From positions 186,001 to 250,000 of the forward strand of contig NZ_JADKYT010000001.1 of NCBI RefSeq assembly GCF_015354445.1: a stretch of 64,000 nucleotides of DNA. The letters are read 5' to 3'. Every line of letters begins with the position of its first letter. Positions within the stretch are counted from its first letter, which is position 1. The stretch is from Methylophilus sp. QUAN (GTDB taxonomy: Bacteria; Pseudomonadota; Gammaproteobacteria; Burkholderiales; Methylophilaceae). Positions 10,450 through 23,130 of the stretch are shown one piece after another. The translations under genes were made by a program, and so were the position numbers. A model generated the notes under the pieces. That model saw only the letters and a program-made list of their open reading frames with translations. It did no database searches and was not told the origin of the DNA.

Positions 10450-13400
10450 ATGGATTGGTACGGTATTTTCTTTTTCAGGGCAGGCACTCCGACTGCACTG
10501 CTCTATGGCAGCTATGATGATTGGCTGGTGGTCCTATCTGCGCTGGTCGCCATTGGCTCCTCCATACTTGCCCTGCAATTGACGCGCCTGTCACAGAAGC
10601 AGACGTCAGTCGTTTCACGCCGGTTTTCGATCATTGCCAGCTCAGTATCATTAGGTGCCGGCATCTGGGCCATGCACTTTATCGGCATGCTGGCCTATCA
10701 AATCTGCACGCCGGTTTCTTACTATCCGGATGCCACCCTGGTCTCCATGATGCCAGGCATCCTGGCGTCACACTATGCGCTGAGCTTGATGTCTGAAAAC
10801 CAGATCGACTACCGCAAGCTGATCAAAGGCGGATTTGCCGTCGGCGCAGGCATTGGTGCCATGCATTACATCGGCATGCTCGCCATGCGTATGGAGCCCG
10901 TGCTCAAGTTTGACCTGGTATGGGTATTGGTTTCAGTGGTGGTCGCCGTGGCCTTATCCACACTGTCACTATGGACAGGCATCTTTTTAAACCAGAAAGG
11001 CAAAATCCCGCCCAAAGTGAGCATCATCCTGGGCGGTGTGCTCATGGGCAGCGCTATCACTGCCATGCACTATACCGGCATGGCGTCTGCGCGTTTTCTG
11101 GGTGAGGCGAAACCAGGCTTCAACCCGGATGACAATCAATCCATCACCATGGCGCTGGGCATTACGCTGGTCACTATCCTCATCGGCATTATCGCCACAG
11201 CCATCAACGCATTGATACGCTACCGGCAAATGCTGGCCACCATCCAGGCCAGTGAAACGCGCTTATCGACCATTCTGGATACGGCGGTAGATGGTATCGT
11301 CACCATCAATACCACCGGTGAAATGATTGCCTGCAATGACGCAGTCGAAAAATTATTCGGCTGGAAAAAAGCGGAAATGAAGGGCAAAAACATTTCGCTA
11401 TTAATGCCAGAGCCTGACAGCTCCAACCACCTCTATTACCTGAAAAATTACCAGGCAACAGGCGATGCAAAAATCATCGGCGAAGGTCGTGACCTCGATG
11501 CCATGCGCAAAGATGGCTCAACCTTTCCGATTCGACTGGCGATTGGTGAAGTCAAGCTGGCCAATGAAACCTTATATGTGGGCTTCATCACCGACCTCAG
11601 CCACCGCAAAGCCATTGAAGAGGCGGTGCGCGAAAAAGACCAGCAGATTCGGTCCATGATGAACAATATTCCCGGCGTGACTTTCCGCGTCAGCCTGGCG
11701 GGCGACTGGAGCATACAACTGATCAGCGACGCCGTGCTACAGATGACAGGCTGGCCCGCCCAAGATTTTCTCAGCGGGCAATTACGCTTCTCGCCCTTGA
11801 TGCACCCTGACGATATCGCACGTGTGCGCCCGATTGCAGCAAAAGCCATTGCCAAGCTTGAAAGCTTTGAAGTGGAGTTCAGGATCACTGATCGCAACGG
11901 TAATGAAAAATGGGTATCAGCATTCGCTTCACCGCTGCTGAATAAAGACGGCATGCCATATGCCATGGATGGCGTCTTGCTGGACATCACCGAGTCCAAG
12001 CAGAAAAACGCCGAATTTGAAGGCATCGTCAACGCGATCAATTACTCCACCAGCGTGGCCGAATTTACCATTGATGGCTTTGTCATTACAGCCAACCAGA
12101 ACTTTCTTGACCTGCTGGGCTACCAGGCGGAAGACATCGAAGGCCGCCATCATTCTATTTTCTGCCCCCCCGGCTTTGCCCAGACGGATACCTACCAGAA
12201 GAAATGGTCGTCCTTGCGCCGGGGTGAGTTCGTGCATGGCGAGTTTTTGCGTTACGGCAAAGCAGGTAAGCAAATCTGGATCAATGCCTCTTACAGCCCG
12301 GTGCGTGATGTAGACGGCAAGGTCGTTAAAGTGTTGATGTTTATGATGGACATCAGCGAACGCAAGCAAATGGAACAGGAAATGCGGCAGGCAAAAGAAA
12401 CCGCCGAGCAAGCAGCCAACGCCAAAAGTACATTTCTTGCCAATATGAGCCATGAGATTCGCACACCGATGAACTCTATTATCGGCTTTAGCGAATTGTT
12501 GCTGGATACCCCCATGCAACCGGAACAGCGCAACTATTTATCAACCATCAGCCAGTCAGCCAAGTCTTTGCTGCACTTGCTCAATGACATCCTGGATAGC
12601 GCCAAGCTGGAAAAAGGCATGTTGGAACTGGAAATGCTGGATTTCTCCATGCGCGAAATGGTCGATAGCCTGATTTCATCCCTCTGGTTACAGGCGCGCA
12701 AAAAACAGCTGGACTTGCGGCTGAACCTGGCCCCGGAAACCGCTGGTTACTACACCGGTGCCGAACACCGCATTCGCCAGGTGCTCACCAACCTGCTGGG
12801 TAATGCCATCAAATTCACCGAGACCGGCCATGTTGAACTCAATGTGCACCTGACACCGCAAGGTGAAGTGCAGTTTGACATCATTGATACCGGCATTGGT
12901 ATTGATGAAGACCGGCTGGATGTGATTTTTGAACCATTTACCCAAGCGGACGCTTCGATGAGCCGACGCTTTGGCGGCACCGGCCTGGGCACCACGATTA
13001 GCAAACAGTTGGTAGAGTTAATGGGAGGCCGCATTACCGCCAGCAGCAAAATTGGCAAAGGCAGTTGCTTTTCAGTGATTTTGCCACTCACAGAAGGCAA
13101 CGCACCGGAAAATACAGTGCAAAACAATGCTTCGGTATTCAGCTTACCCGCACTGAAAATCCTGGCCGCAGATGATATTGAACAAAACCGCAGATTGCTA
13201 AACATTGTGCTCGAAAAACAAGGCCACCAACTCACCCTGGCCAGCAATGGCCAAGAGGTAGTCGATGCCTGGCAAGCACAATCCTACGACGTGATTTTGA
13301 TGGATGTACAAATGCCGGTCATGGATGGCCTCAGTGCCAGCCTGCATATCCGCGCATTAGAGCAGCAATCCGGTAGGGCCAGAACACCGATTATTGCATT

Positions 13401-14154
13401 AACCGCTAGCGTGCTTGAGCAAGATCGGCTGGCCGCTGCAGAAGCCGGCATGGATGGCTTTGCGTCCAAACCCATTGAGCTGCCATTATTACTGGCAGAA
13501 ATTCAGCGCGTGTTGCAGCTGGAAGCGGTCGTAATCAGCACCGACACTAGCCCATCCATACCTGCAACGACCCATTTTGACCTGAAAAAAGGCATCCAGT
13601 TATGGGGAGACCAGCAAACCTACCTGCATGAAGTCAATGTATATGTGCAGGAATCCCGCAAACATATCACCACACTCAAACAGGCGATCGCTGCACAAGA
13701 TCACGCTACGGTGAAACAAATTGCCCATGCCAACAAAGGCGTGAGTGCCAATCTGGCGCTATTGAATATCCAGGACAGTTACCACGCCCTGGAACAAACC
13801 GGCGATGATCAATGGCATACCTGCTCAGCACTGGTGGCACAGTTGCAAATTGACGTGCAATCGCTACATGCATCCATCACGCCTTTGCTATCGCAGCAAG
13901 CAGTGATTCCAGCCATAGACGAGACTCAATTGCCAACCGTACAATTGCTCGATTGGCTGCAAGCGCTACGTACGCTGGTTGTCATGAACGAACTGGATGA
14001 TGCACTCGTCAGTAAACTTGTCCAACATGCCCCGGCTGCCTGGCGCAATGCATTGAACACCATTGCACAACTATTGAATGACTTTGACTTTGAGCAAGCG
14101 ACCGTGCATATTGATCAGCTACTGGAAATCGAGAGCCAGGAGGCCTCCTCATGA
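10450..14154 (+). CDS. MHYT-PAS hybrid sensor histidine kinase with receiver and HPt domains
   Basis: This 1234-residue membrane kinase combines several modules. Residues 1 to about 260 form an MHYT domain with seven helices and three copies of the metal-binding motif (MHFIGM from residue 75, then MHYIGM and MHYTGM), thought to sense O2, CO or NO through copper. Three PAS/PAC domains follow between about 265 and 640. A HisKA domain has the phospho-acceptor His668 in [17 protein letters not shown], then a HATPase domain with intact N, G1 (DTGIGI) and G2 (GGTGLG) boxes. A receiver domain has Asp952 (LMDVQMP), and an HPt-like domain has His1093 in [13 protein letters not shown]. The full phosphorelay is present in one chain. 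It overlaps the next gene by four bases (ATGA), which marks the HD-GYP regulator as its partner. Confidence 0.93.
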   Translation: MDWYGIFFFRAGTPTALLYGSYDDWLVVLSALVAIGSSILALQLTRLSQKQTSVVSRRFSIIASSVSLGAGIWAMHFIGMLAYQICTPVSYYPDATLVSMMPGILASHYALSLMSENQIDYRKLIKGGFAVGAGIGAMHYIGMLAMRMEPVLKFDLVWVLVSVVVAVALSTLSLWTGIFLNQKGKIPPKVSIILGGVLMGSAITAMHYTGMASARFLGEAKPGFNPDDNQSITMALGITLVTILIGIIATAINALIRYRQMLATIQASETRLSTILDTAVDGIVTINTTGEMIACNDAVEKLFGWKKAEMKGKNISLLMPEPDSSNHLYYLKNYQATGDAKIIGEGRDLDAMRKDGSTFPIRLAIGEVKLANETLYVGFITDLSHRKAIEEAVREKDQQIRSMMNNIPGVTFRVSLAGDWSIQLISDAVLQMTGWPAQDFLSGQLRFSPLMHPDDIARVRPIAAKAIAKLESFEVEFRITDRNGNEKWVSAFASPLLNKDGMPYAMDGVLLDITESKQKNAEFEGIVNAINYSTSVAEFTIDGFVITANQNFLDLLGYQAEDIEGRHHSIFCPPGFAQTDTYQKKWSSLRRGEFVHGEFLRYGKAGKQIWINASYSPVRDVDGKVVKVLMFMMDISERKQMEQEMRQAKETAEQAANAKSTFLANMSHEIRTPMNSIIGFSELLLDTPMQPEQRNYLSTISQSAKSLLHLLNDILDSAKLEKGMLELEMLDFSMREMVDSLISSLWLQARKKQLDLRLNLAPETAGYYTGAEHRIRQVLTNLLGNAIKFTETGHVELNVHLTPQGEVQFDIIDTGIGIDEDRLDVIFEPFTQADASMSRRFGGTGLGTTISKQLVELMGGRITASSKIGKGSCFSVILPLTEGNAPENTVQNNASVFSLPALKILAADDIEQNRRLLNIVLEKQGHQLTLASNGQEVVDAWQAQSYDVILMDVQMPVMDGLSASLHIRALEQQSGRARTPIIALTASVLEQDRLAAAEAGMDGFASKPIELPLLLAEIQRVLQLEAVVISTDTSPSIPATTHFDLKKGIQLWGDQQTYLHEVNVYVQESRKHITTLKQAIAAQDHATVKQIAHANKGVSANLALLNIQDSYHALEQTGDDQWHTCSALVAQLQIDVQSLHASITPLLSQQAVIPAIDETQLPTVQLLDWLQALRTLVVMNELDDALVSKLVQHAPAAWRNALNTIAQLLNDFDFEQATVHIDQLLEIESQEASS

Positions 14155-15149
14155 TGGATAACACCGCGCAACAAGCAAAAATCTTGGTTGTTGACGATGA
14201 GCCACTCAACCTTAAAGTATTGAAACAGGTGCTGCAGGACAATTACCGTTTAAGTTTTGCCAAAAACGGCATGGACGCATTGGAGTTGGTCAAAAAAGAA
14301 AGACCCGGCCTGATTTTACTGGATGTGATGATGCCAGGTATGACTGGTTTTGAGGTTTGCCGACAGTTAAAGAGCGACCCCGAAACAAACACCATCCCGG
14401 TGATTTTTGTCACCGCATTGGCGGATGAAGCGGATGAATCTGAAGGTTTTGCTGCTGGCGGTGTGGATTACATCAATAAACCGATTTCCCCGGCTCTGGT
14501 GCGTGCGCGCGTCAAAACGCATTTATCGCTGGTACATATCGACGAACTGAAACGCACCCATCTCGAACTGATCCAGCGTTTAGGCCGCGCTGCCGAGTTC
14601 AAGGATAATGAAACCGGCATGCACGTCATGCGCATGAGCCATGTGTCAGGCAGGCTTGCCTTGCAACTGGGCATGGATCCCTATTTTTCAGAACAACTGA
14701 TTCATGCTGCACCTATGCATGACATCGGCAAAATCGGCATCCCTGACCATGTATTGCTAAAACCGGGTAAATTGAATGATGAAGAGCTGGCATTGATGCG
14801 CAAACACCCGGAAATGGGCGCAAAAATCCTGGATAACTCAACATCACCATTGATCAAACTGGCACATTCGGTCGCACTCTATCATCATGAAAAATGGGAT
14901 GGCAGCGGCTATCCCTTTGGCTTAAAAGGAGAAGCGATTCCGATTGAGGCGCGCATCGTCGCCGTCGCTGACGTGTTTGATGCTCTGCTGAACAAACGCC
15001 CTTACAAAGAGGCTTGGCCAGTAGAAGCGGCCGTAGCAGAAATCGAAAGCAATCGCGGTAAGCACTTTGACCCGGCAATTGTGGACGCCATGCTGCAATG
15101 CCTACCGGACCTGCTGGCGATTAACAACAACTGGCTTGAGGAAGATTAG
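14151..15149 (+). CDS. Response regulator with HD-GYP c-di-GMP phosphodiesterase output
   Basis: The 332-residue protein has an N-terminal receiver domain with phospho-acceptor Asp58 (LILLDVMMPG) and Lys109. An HD-GYP domain follows, with the HD pair at His190-Asp191 in MHDIGKIGIPDH and the GYP motif in HHEKWDGSGYPFGLKGE. All catalytic residues of the family appear present, so it should hydrolyse c-di-GMP when phosphorylated. The start overlaps the stop of the hybrid kinase gene (ATGA), so the two are translationally coupled and probably form one signalling pair: MHYT sensing to c-di-GMP breakdown. An imperfect hairpin lies between its stop and the convergent gatB gene. Confidence 0.93.
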   Translation: MMDNTAQQAKILVVDDEPLNLKVLKQVLQDNYRLSFAKNGMDALELVKKERPGLILLDVMMPGMTGFEVCRQLKSDPETNTIPVIFVTALADEADESEGFAAGGVDYINKPISPALVRARVKTHLSLVHIDELKRTHLELIQRLGRAAEFKDNETGMHVMRMSHVSGRLALQLGMDPYFSEQLIHAAPMHDIGKIGIPDHVLLKPGKLNDEELALMRKHPEMGAKILDNSTSPLIKLAHSVALYHHEKWDGSGYPFGLKGEAIPIEARIVAVADVFDALLNKRPYKEAWPVEAAVAEIESNRGKHFDPAIVDAMLQCLPDLLAINNNWLEED

Positions 15150-15156
15150 GTGACAG

Positions 15157-15186
15157 GCGGGAAGCTGCCATTAAGACAGCATCCCG
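15157..15186. terminator. Imperfect hairpin between convergent genes
   Basis: CGGGAAGCTG (from 15158) can pair with CAGCATCCCG around a short A-rich loop with one mismatch. It lies between the HD-GYP gene and gatB, which converge. T tracts are poor on both sides, so it is only a possible terminator. Confidence 0.35.
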
Positions 15187-15188
15187 GT

Positions 15189-16634
15189 TTAACCCAATTT
15201 GGCTTTAAGTAGCTCGTTGACTTGTGCCGGATTGGCCTTGCCTTTAGACGCTTTCATGCATTGACCCACCAGCGCATTAAAGGCTTTCTCTTTACCGGCT
15301 TTGTATTCATCGACCATGGCCTGGTTAGCTGCCAGCACTTCATTGATAATCGCTTCAATGGCGCCAGTATCAGACACCTGCTTGAGGCCTTTGGCTTCAA
15401 TGATGGCATCAACTTCGCCCTCACCGGCCCACAAGCCTTCAAACACCTGCTTGGCCGCATTGTTAGAAATCGTGTTATCGGCAATACGCTTGAGCAATGC
15501 CGCCAATTGCGCGGCAGACACCGGGCTATCTACAATGGATTTTTCTTCGGCGTTGAGCTTGGCTGACAACGCGCCCATCACCCAGTTTGCCGCTTGCTTG
15601 GGCTCTGCGCCTGCGGCCACGGTCGCCACAAAATAATCGGCCTGACTGCGAGAAGCAGTCAATGTACTGGCATCATAGCTCGACAGTTGGTATTCACTCA
15701 CCAAACGTGCCTGCAAGGCTTGCGGCAACTCAGGCATTAGCGCTTTTACACGTGCTTTATCCGCCTCAGTGACTTCCAATGGCAGCAAGTCAGGGTCAGG
15801 GAAGTAGCGATAATCGTTGGCTTCTTCCTTGCTGCGCATGGCGCGCGTTTCCCCCGTATCCGGATTAAACAGCACGGTGGCCTGCTGGATAGTGCCGCCA
15901 TCTTCCAATGTTTCAATTTGCCACTGGGTTTCATACTCAATCGCCTGTTGCATAAACTTGAACGAGTTGAGGTTTTTGATTTCACGGCGCGTGCCTAATT
16001 TATCAGACCCTTTGGGGCGTACTGACACGTTCACATCGCAACGGAAACTGCCTTCCTGCATGTTGCCATCACAGATCCCTATCCATTGCACCAGCTCGTG
16101 CAGTTTTTTGGCATAAGCCACCGCTTCGGCTGCGCTACGCATATCCGGCTCGGTGACGATTTCCAGCAACGGCGTCCCGGCGCGGTTCAGGTCTATCCCA
16201 GACATACCTTCAACGGCGCCGTGTACAGATTTACCTGCATCTTCTTCCAGATGCGCCCGCGTGATATTGATCACTTTTTCATAAGCTTCGGTATTTTTAG
16301 TCGCAGGCACCTGGATGGTGATTTTGCCTTTACCAACGACCGGCAACTCGAACTGGCTGATCTGGTAGCCCTTGGGCAAATCAGGATAAAAGTAATTCTT
16401 GCGCGAAAACACGCTACGTGGAGCCATTTCAGCCTCAATCGCCAAACCAAACTTGATGGCGCATTCAACGGCCTCTTTGTTGAGTACTGGCAACACACCT
16501 GGCAAAGCGATGCTCACTTCACAGGCCTGCGTATTTGGATCAGCCCCATAGGTGGTCGAAGCACCGCTAAACTGTTTGGATTTAGTTTGTAACTGAGTGT
16601 GGGTTTCCAACCCGATGACGACTTCCCACTGCAT
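15189..16634 (-). CDS. gatB: Aspartyl/glutamyl-tRNA amidotransferase subunit B
   Basis: GatB binds misacylated Glu-tRNA(Gln) or Asp-tRNA(Asn) and carries out its phosphorylation and amidation with ammonia delivered from GatA. The 481-residue protein begins [15 protein letters not shown] and shows the conserved kinase-like cradle blocks [46 protein letters not shown] and [13 protein letters not shown]. The C-terminal YqeY-like helical tail ends [18 protein letters not shown], as in orthologues. The start codon overlaps the gatA stop by one base (TAATG), showing tight coupling. Together with gatC and gatA it forms the complete heterotrimer operon, read leftward. Confidence 0.97.
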   Translation of the reverse strand: MQWEVVIGLETHTQLQTKSKQFSGASTTYGADPNTQACEVSIALPGVLPVLNKEAVECAIKFGLAIEAEMAPRSVFSRKNYFYPDLPKGYQISQFELPVVGKGKITIQVPATKNTEAYEKVINITRAHLEEDAGKSVHGAVEGMSGIDLNRAGTPLLEIVTEPDMRSAAEAVAYAKKLHELVQWIGICDGNMQEGSFRCDVNVSVRPKGSDKLGTRREIKNLNSFKFMQQAIEYETQWQIETLEDGGTIQQATVLFNPDTGETRAMRSKEEANDYRYFPDPDLLPLEVTEADKARVKALMPELPQALQARLVSEYQLSSYDASTLTASRSQADYFVATVAAGAEPKQAANWVMGALSAKLNAEEKSIVDSPVSAAQLAALLKRIADNTISNNAAKQVFEGLWAGEGEVDAIIEAKGLKQVSDTGAIEAIINEVLAANQAMVDEYKAGKEKAFNALVGQCMKASKGKANPAQVNELLKAKLG

Positions 16635-18118
16635 TATGCGATTCCTTCAGGCATTTGCGTATGCCAATCCGTGACTTGTTGATAGGCGTGGCCAATCTCC
16701 AGCATGCGCGCCTCATCAAAATAATTGCCGATAATCTGCAAGCCTACCGGTAGCGCTTTACCTTCACTATTTTGCGCAAAACCAGCCGGAATACTCATGC
16801 CAGGCAAACCGGCCAGGTTGACAGCAATGGTGTACAGGTCTTCCAGGTACATAGCCACCGGGTCACTGGTCTTCTCCCCGGCTTTAAAGGCTGTCGAAGG
16901 GGCAGCCGGACCCATGATCACATCACAGTGCTTGAAGGCTTCGACAAAGTCCTGCGCAATCAGGCGGCGGATTTGCTGCGCCTTGAGATAGTAGGCGTCG
17001 TAATAACCGGCGCTCAGCACATAGGTACCGATCAGGATGCGGCGTTTAACCTCCGCACCAAAGCCTTCGGCGCGCGACTTCATGTACATTTCCATGAGGT
17101 CGTTGTATTCGGCAGCACGGTGACCGTAACGCACACCGTCGTAACGTGACAGGTTGCTCGAGGCTTCTGCAGGGGCCAGTACGTAATACACCGGAATCGA
17201 CAGGTTATTGTTAGGCAAGCTGACTTCCACAATCTCAGCACCCAGTTTTTTGTATTCGGCAATGGCCGTTTCGATCACTTTGGCCACATCAGCACTCAGG
17301 CCTTCAGCAAAGTATTCTTTAGGCAAGCCGATACGCAAGCCTTTGAGCGGCTGCTCGCCAGTCATGGCCGCCAGGCCACGCGTGTAGTCTTCTTTTTCAC
17401 GGTTAACGCTGGTGGAGTCACGCTCATCAAAACCGGCCATGACGTTGAGCATTAAGGCACAGTCTTCGGCAGATTTAGCCATCGGGCCAGCCTGATCCAG
17501 AGAAGAGGCAAACGCGATCATGCCGTAACGCGAAACCAGGCCATAAGTCGGCTTCAAACCAGTAAAGCCACACAAGGAAGCGGGCTGACGAATTGAACCA
17601 CCGGTATCGGTACCCGTTGCTGCCGCACATAAACGTGCGGCGACGGCTGCGGCAGAACCACCCGAGCTACCTCCCGGTACGCGGTCAAAGTCCCACGGGT
17701 TCTTTACACCACCAAAATAACTGGTTTCGTTGGAAGAGCCCATGGCGAACTCGTCCATATTGGTTTTACCCAGGTTCACCGCACCCGCAGCATCAAACTG
17801 GCTGATGACATGTGCGTCATAGGGGGAGATAAAGGTCTCCAGCATTTTTGAGCTACAGGTGGTGCGCCAGCCTTTGGCACAGAAAATATCTTTTTGCGCC
17901 AGCGGGATACCGGTCAACGGACCGAAATCACCAGTTGCGATGCGTGCATCAGCGGCCCTGGCCTGCGCCAGCGTTTTGTCTTCGTCTATGGTGACATAGG
18001 CATTAATGGTCGGGTTAAGCTGCGCCATGCGCTGCAAATAGGCTTGCGTCAGTTCGACACTGGATACTTGTTTGCTGGCCAACTGCTGGCCTAGCTGCTT
18101 GAGACTACTGTTAATCAT
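16634..18118 (-). CDS. gatA: Aspartyl/glutamyl-tRNA amidotransferase subunit A
   Basis: GatA is the amidase that releases ammonia from glutamine for the GatB reaction. The 494-residue protein has the amidase-signature catalytic triad context: Lys in [14 protein letters not shown], and the serines in [37 protein letters not shown] (split here, motif positions about 150-185). The length is normal. It lies 35 bases after gatC and overlaps gatB by one base. The presence of a complete GatCAB complex suggests the organism forms Gln-tRNA(Gln) and/or Asn-tRNA(Asn) by the indirect route. Confidence 0.97.
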   Translation of the reverse strand: MINSSLKQLGQQLASKQVSSVELTQAYLQRMAQLNPTINAYVTIDEDKTLAQARAADARIATGDFGPLTGIPLAQKDIFCAKGWRTTCSSKMLETFISPYDAHVISQFDAAGAVNLGKTNMDEFAMGSSNETSYFGGVKNPWDFDRVPGGSSGGSAAAVAARLCAAATGTDTGGSIRQPASLCGFTGLKPTYGLVSRYGMIAFASSLDQAGPMAKSAEDCALMLNVMAGFDERDSTSVNREKEDYTRGLAAMTGEQPLKGLRIGLPKEYFAEGLSADVAKVIETAIAEYKKLGAEIVEVSLPNNNLSIPVYYVLAPAEASSNLSRYDGVRYGHRAAEYNDLMEMYMKSRAEGFGAEVKRRILIGTYVLSAGYYDAYYLKAQQIRRLIAQDFVEAFKHCDVIMGPAAPSTAFKAGEKTSDPVAMYLEDLYTIAVNLAGLPGMSIPAGFAQNSEGKALPVGLQIIGNYFDEARMLEIGHAYQQVTDWHTQMPEGIA

Positions 18119-18153
18119 AATGAGAACCGTAAAATCGCGTAGAAAGACCGCTG

Positions 18154-18441
18154 TTATTCAATGACTTTGGGCACCAGGTAGAGGCCATCCTGTGTTGCCG
18201 GGGCAATAGACTGGAACAGCTCGCGCTGGTTGGTTTGGGTGACCACGTCTTCACGCAGGCGCTGCGTCACGTCTTGCGAGTGTGACATAGGCGTAATGCC
18301 CGTGGTGTCGACGGCCTGCATTTGCTCGATCAAACCGAGGATGCCAGAAAGTTTGTTCAGGGTTTCCTGCGCTTCGCTATCGCTGACCTCAATGCGGGCC
18401 AAATGCGCGATACGCTTGATATCATCTAGATTCAGTGCCAT
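18154..18441 (-). CDS. gatC: Aspartyl/glutamyl-tRNA amidotransferase subunit C
   Basis: GatC is the small belt-like subunit that wraps GatA and GatB and stabilises the complex. The 95-residue product opens [20 protein letters not shown] and has the family blocks [24 protein letters not shown] and LREDVV. It ends [11 protein letters not shown], as expected. It is the first gene of the leftward gatCAB operon and is divergent from mreB across a 128-base intergenic region that must hold both promoters. Confidence 0.96.
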   Translation of the reverse strand: MALNLDDIKRIAHLARIEVSDSEAQETLNKLSGILGLIEQMQAVDTTGITPMSHSQDVTQRLREDVVTQTNQRELFQSIAPATQDGLYLVPKVIE

Positions 18442-18566
18442 GTCTGGTTAATTGTCTGTAAGATTTTGAAAGCACATCTTAATTTCATGTGCGTTTTGCG
18501 CTATTATACCTTGATTTTATGCCGCACTTAGCGAGCAGTTCTAAAGTCGGAAACTTCACAGGATAA

Positions 18567-19613
<1,047 letters not shown>

Positions 19614-19642
19614 TTCGGGGCAACGTTGGCGCGCACCCGATC

Positions 19643-20722
19643 ATGCTAAAAGGCATACACCAACAGCTTGACCCTCAGGAGTCCCCGGCTTTTTTTATCC
19701 AGGGACCCAAGCCTTTCTCACGCCTGATGTTTTTTTGCACGCTGTCACTGGTAATGATGGCCGTGGATGCGCGCTTTGATTACCTGAGCCAGGTTCGCCA
19801 ATGGTTCAGCACCGCCCTGCACCCGCTGGAGGTGCTGGCCAGCGCCCCTAATGAGTGGGGGCGCAACATTAACACCTACTTCACCTCACACAACCAGCTC
19901 ATTCAGGACAACTTCAAGCTCAAACAACAAGCCTTGATAGACCATGCCGCCTTACAGCGACTGGCAACCGTGGATGCCGAAAACGTACACTTACGCACGC
20001 TGCTCGCGGGTGATTTGCCCATTATCCCGCAAGCCACACTAGGCGAAGTGTTGCACATGGGGCGCGACCCGTTCAGCAACATCATCACGCTTAACCGTGG
20101 CAGCCGCCATGACATCACCCCCGGACAAGCCGTGGTGGATGAACAAGGGGTGGTAGGGCAGATTACGCGCGTCTATCCATTCACCAGCGAAGTAACACTG
20201 ATTACCGATAAAAAACTGTCGATTCCCATCCAGATTGAGCGCAACCAGTTACGTGCGATTGCGTTTGGTGAAGGCAAGCGCAACACGCTGGATATTCCAT
20301 ACCTGCCAACCAGTGTGGACATCAAGGTCGGCGACAAACTAGTCACCTCCGGCATTGATGGCGTGTATCCGGCAGGATTGGCGGTGGCCGTCGTCACCCA
20401 GATCAAGCAAAGCCAGGACTCGCCGTTTGCCAAAATCATCAGCCGTCCGATTGCAGGCGTCAACAACCATAAACACGTACTCATCCTCAAGATGCCGGAT
20501 ACGCCCGCCATGAACCAGGCCAGCGAAAACCGCCCTGTGCTGCCGCGCAACAATGCGCAGCACCTGGACCAGTCAGTGGTGGAAGTACTGCAAAAAAACA
20601 ACGCCGCCGTTGATCCGCATCCGGCCACAGAAACACCCGTTTTAGATGCGGCCCCTGCCAGCCCCGACAGTGGCGCAGCAGCAACACCTGATAACACGCC
20701 TGCCACACCGGAGCACCCATGA
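19643..20722 (+). CDS. mreC: Rod-shape-determining protein MreC
   Basis: MreC is the bitopic periplasmic scaffold that activates PBP2/RodA. The 359-residue protein has a single N-terminal membrane helix at about residues 29-47, a coiled-coil region at about 85-120 (FKLKQQALIDHAALQRLATV) and the double beta-barrel domain with GEVLHMGRDPFSNIITLNRG and PVGDKLVTSGIDG-type sequences. An unstructured Pro/Ala-rich tail of about 60 residues follows, a common lineage-specific extension. The last four bases overlap mreD (ATGA). Confidence 0.95.
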   Translation: MLKGIHQQLDPQESPAFFIQGPKPFSRLMFFCTLSLVMMAVDARFDYLSQVRQWFSTALHPLEVLASAPNEWGRNINTYFTSHNQLIQDNFKLKQQALIDHAALQRLATVDAENVHLRTLLAGDLPIIPQATLGEVLHMGRDPFSNIITLNRGSRHDITPGQAVVDEQGVVGQITRVYPFTSEVTLITDKKLSIPIQIERNQLRAIAFGEGKRNTLDIPYLPTSVDIKVGDKLVTSGIDGVYPAGLAVAVVTQIKQSQDSPFAKIISRPIAGVNNHKHVLILKMPDTPAMNQASENRPVLPRNNAQHLDQSVVEVLQKNNAAVDPHPATETPVLDAAPASPDSGAAATPDNTPATPEHP

Positions 20723-21195
20723 AGCCGGTTAAATTCAGCACATTCCTGTTTACCATGCTGGTCGGGCTTACCTTCCAGCTTTACCCCTGGTCCAATACCG
20801 GCATCATTATCCGCCCAGACTTTTTGCTGGTGATTATGATTTACTGGCTGCTGCAAGCGCCCTACCATTGCAACATTGGCTGGGTCTGGTTTGCCGGGCT
20901 ATTGGTCGATTTATCGACGGGCAGCCTGCTCGGACAGCATGCACTGACCTTTGCAGTGACCGCTTTTCTGGGCCTGATTTACCAGCGCAGGCTGGTACTG
21001 TTTAACCGCTGGCAACTTTATTTATATGTCATCTTTCTGTTTGGTGCGCAACGCGCGCTGATTTTGCTGCTGAAACTGTTTGCTGGCGGCGAATTGCCGG
21101 ACTGGACTTACGGCTTGCCCGTGATTTCCGACCTCATATTGTGGCAATGCATGATTATCTGGTTTGGCGAACTGACCCGCCCGAAGAAGTTATAA
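20719..21195 (+). CDS. mreD: Rod-shape-determining protein MreD
   Basis: MreD is the small integral membrane partner of MreC in the elongasome. The 158-residue protein has about five hydrophobic segments and the family's conserved features RPDFLLVIMIYW, GLLVDLSTGSLLGQHAL and FNRWQLYLYV. Its start overlaps the mreC stop and its stop lies three bases before the PBP2 start, so coupling within the operon is tight. Confidence 0.94.
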   Translation: MKPVKFSTFLFTMLVGLTFQLYPWSNTGIIIRPDFLLVIMIYWLLQAPYHCNIGWVWFAGLLVDLSTGSLLGQHALTFAVTAFLGLIYQRRLVLFNRWQLYLYVIFLFGAQRALILLLKLFAGGELPDWTYGLPVISDLILWQCMIIWFGELTRPKKL

Positions 21196-21198
21196 GCA

Positions 21199-23130
21199 AT
21201 GGGGTATAGTACCGAACTCAAAAACCACCAAAACGAACAGCACAAGTTCCGGGTTCGTCTGGTGTTTCTGATCCTCATGGTCCTCAGCGCATTCTCTGCG
21301 CTGCTTGGCCGTTTTTACTACCTGCAAGTCTTCCGCTATGACTACTACCAGACCCTGGCGGAGAATAACCGTATTTCAATTGTCCCGATCACGCCCAACC
21401 GCGGCCTGATCTCAGACCGTAACGGCATCATTCTGGCGCATAACTTTTTTGTCTATACGTTGGAAATCACACCCTCCAAAACAGATGATTTGCAGGACAC
21501 GATTGCCGAACTGGGTAAGCTGGTCGAAATTTCTGCTACCGATTTAAAACGCTTTAAAAAACTACGCGCGCAAAGTCACACCTTTGAGAGCATTCCCATC
21601 CGCACCCACCTCAATGAGTACGAAGCGGCCAAGTTTGCCGTCAATCGCTTCCGCTTCCCGGGTGTTGAGCTCAAATCACGACTTTTTAGACATTACCCTT
21701 ATGGCACGCTGGGTACGCATGGGATTGGCTATATCAGCCGCATCAATGAAAATGACCTCAAGCAACTCAAAGAGAGCAACCAGCTTTCTAACTACAAAGG
21801 CACCGAACATATCGGCAAAGCCGGAGTAGAACAGGCCTATGAAGCAGACCTGCATGGCATTACCGGTTTCCAACAGGTGGAGATTGATGCCGATGGCCGC
21901 GCTGTGCGTGTGCTTTCAAGCGCGTCCCCCACCTCTGGCAACAATATTGTGCTGTCCATGGACGCCAAGCTGCAGGAAATCGTCGAGCATGAGTTCGCCG
22001 GTCGCCGGGGTGCACTAGTGGCCATACAACCTAAGACCGGTGAGGTCTTGGCCATGGTCAGCATGCCATCATTTGATGCCAACCTGTTTGTGGATGGAAT
22101 TGATTACGACAACTGGAACAACCTGAACAACTCACCTGACAAACCGCTGATTAACCGCTCACTCAAAGGGATTTATCCACCAGGCTCTACCTTCAAGCCG
22201 TTTGTGGCATTGGCCGGGCTGGAGTCCGGCAAGCGTCAGCCGCCCTTCACTATCAGCGACCCGGGCTATTTCATGCTGCCCAACAGCCGCCACCGCTACC
22301 GCGACTGGAAGCCTTCCGGCCATGGCGCCGTTGATATGCGCAGAGCCATTACCGTGTCTTGTGACACGTTTTTTTATGGCCTGGCCGTTGAGCTGGGGAT
22401 TGAACGGCTGACGGACTTTGTACGCCACTTTGGGTTTGGCGAGAAAACCAATATTGATATCCAGGGCGAGCTGTCAGGCTTGCTGCCCACCCCGGCCTGG
22501 AAGCAAAAGCGCTACAAGCAACCATGGTATATGGGCGAAACCGTCATCGTCGGCATTGGCCAGGGCTATACCCTGGTCACACCTATGCAGCTGGCCTACG
22601 CCACAGCCACCTTGGCGAATAGTGGTAAAGCCATCCGTCCGCACCTAGTCAACGCCATCGTGGATGCCAAAACGAATCAGGTCAAGATGCTGCCACACAC
22701 CGTTGCCGACCAGCTTCCGCTCAATACGCAGAATCTGGATATCGTCAAATTGGGCATGATGGACGTGACCCGTCCTGGTGGCACTGCTGCAGCCGTCGGT
22801 GCCAATGCAGGCTATGACATTGCTGCCAAAACCGGGACTGCGCAGGTGGTTGGTATCAAACAGAATGAGAAATACAACGAAAAACTGATCGCCGAACGTC
22901 ATCGCGATCATGCCTGGTTTATTGCCTATGCTCCGGCAGAAGACCCGAAAATTGCCATCGCCGTCATTGTCGAGAATGGCAGCCACGGTGGCTCGACAGC
23001 GGGCCCGATTGCACGCAAGGCCATGGATTATTATTTGCTAGGCAAAGTGCCGGTAGACCCCAATGCAGCCCCCGTGCCTGAAACCACGGTCACCAATGCG
23101 CCTGAAGTAGAGGAGGAGCCTCATGATTAG
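21199..23130 (+). CDS. mrdA: Penicillin-binding protein 2 (elongasome transpeptidase)
   Basis: PBP2 cross-links new peptidoglycan in the lateral wall. The 643-residue protein has an N-terminal membrane helix at about 20-42, a pedestal/dimerisation domain and a transpeptidase domain. The catalytic motifs are visible: SxxK in GSTFKPFVAL, SxD/SxN as SCDTFF and KTG in AAKTGTAQVVG. The length is typical. The last eight bases overlap rodA, its glycosyltransferase partner. The C-terminal 30 residues are Pro/Glu-rich and not conserved. Confidence 0.97.
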   Translation: MGYSTELKNHQNEQHKFRVRLVFLILMVLSAFSALLGRFYYLQVFRYDYYQTLAENNRISIVPITPNRGLISDRNGIILAHNFFVYTLEITPSKTDDLQDTIAELGKLVEISATDLKRFKKLRAQSHTFESIPIRTHLNEYEAAKFAVNRFRFPGVELKSRLFRHYPYGTLGTHGIGYISRINENDLKQLKESNQLSNYKGTEHIGKAGVEQAYEADLHGITGFQQVEIDADGRAVRVLSSASPTSGNNIVLSMDAKLQEIVEHEFAGRRGALVAIQPKTGEVLAMVSMPSFDANLFVDGIDYDNWNNLNNSPDKPLINRSLKGIYPPGSTFKPFVALAGLESGKRQPPFTISDPGYFMLPNSRHRYRDWKPSGHGAVDMRRAITVSCDTFFYGLAVELGIERLTDFVRHFGFGEKTNIDIQGELSGLLPTPAWKQKRYKQPWYMGETVIVGIGQGYTLVTPMQLAYATATLANSGKAIRPHLVNAIVDAKTNQVKMLPHTVADQLPLNTQNLDIVKLGMMDVTRPGGTAAAVGANAGYDIAAKTGTAQVVGIKQNEKYNEKLIAERHRDHAWFIAYAPAEDPKIAIAVIVENGSHGGSTAGPIARKAMDYYLLGKVPVDPNAAPVPETTVTNAPEVEEEPHD

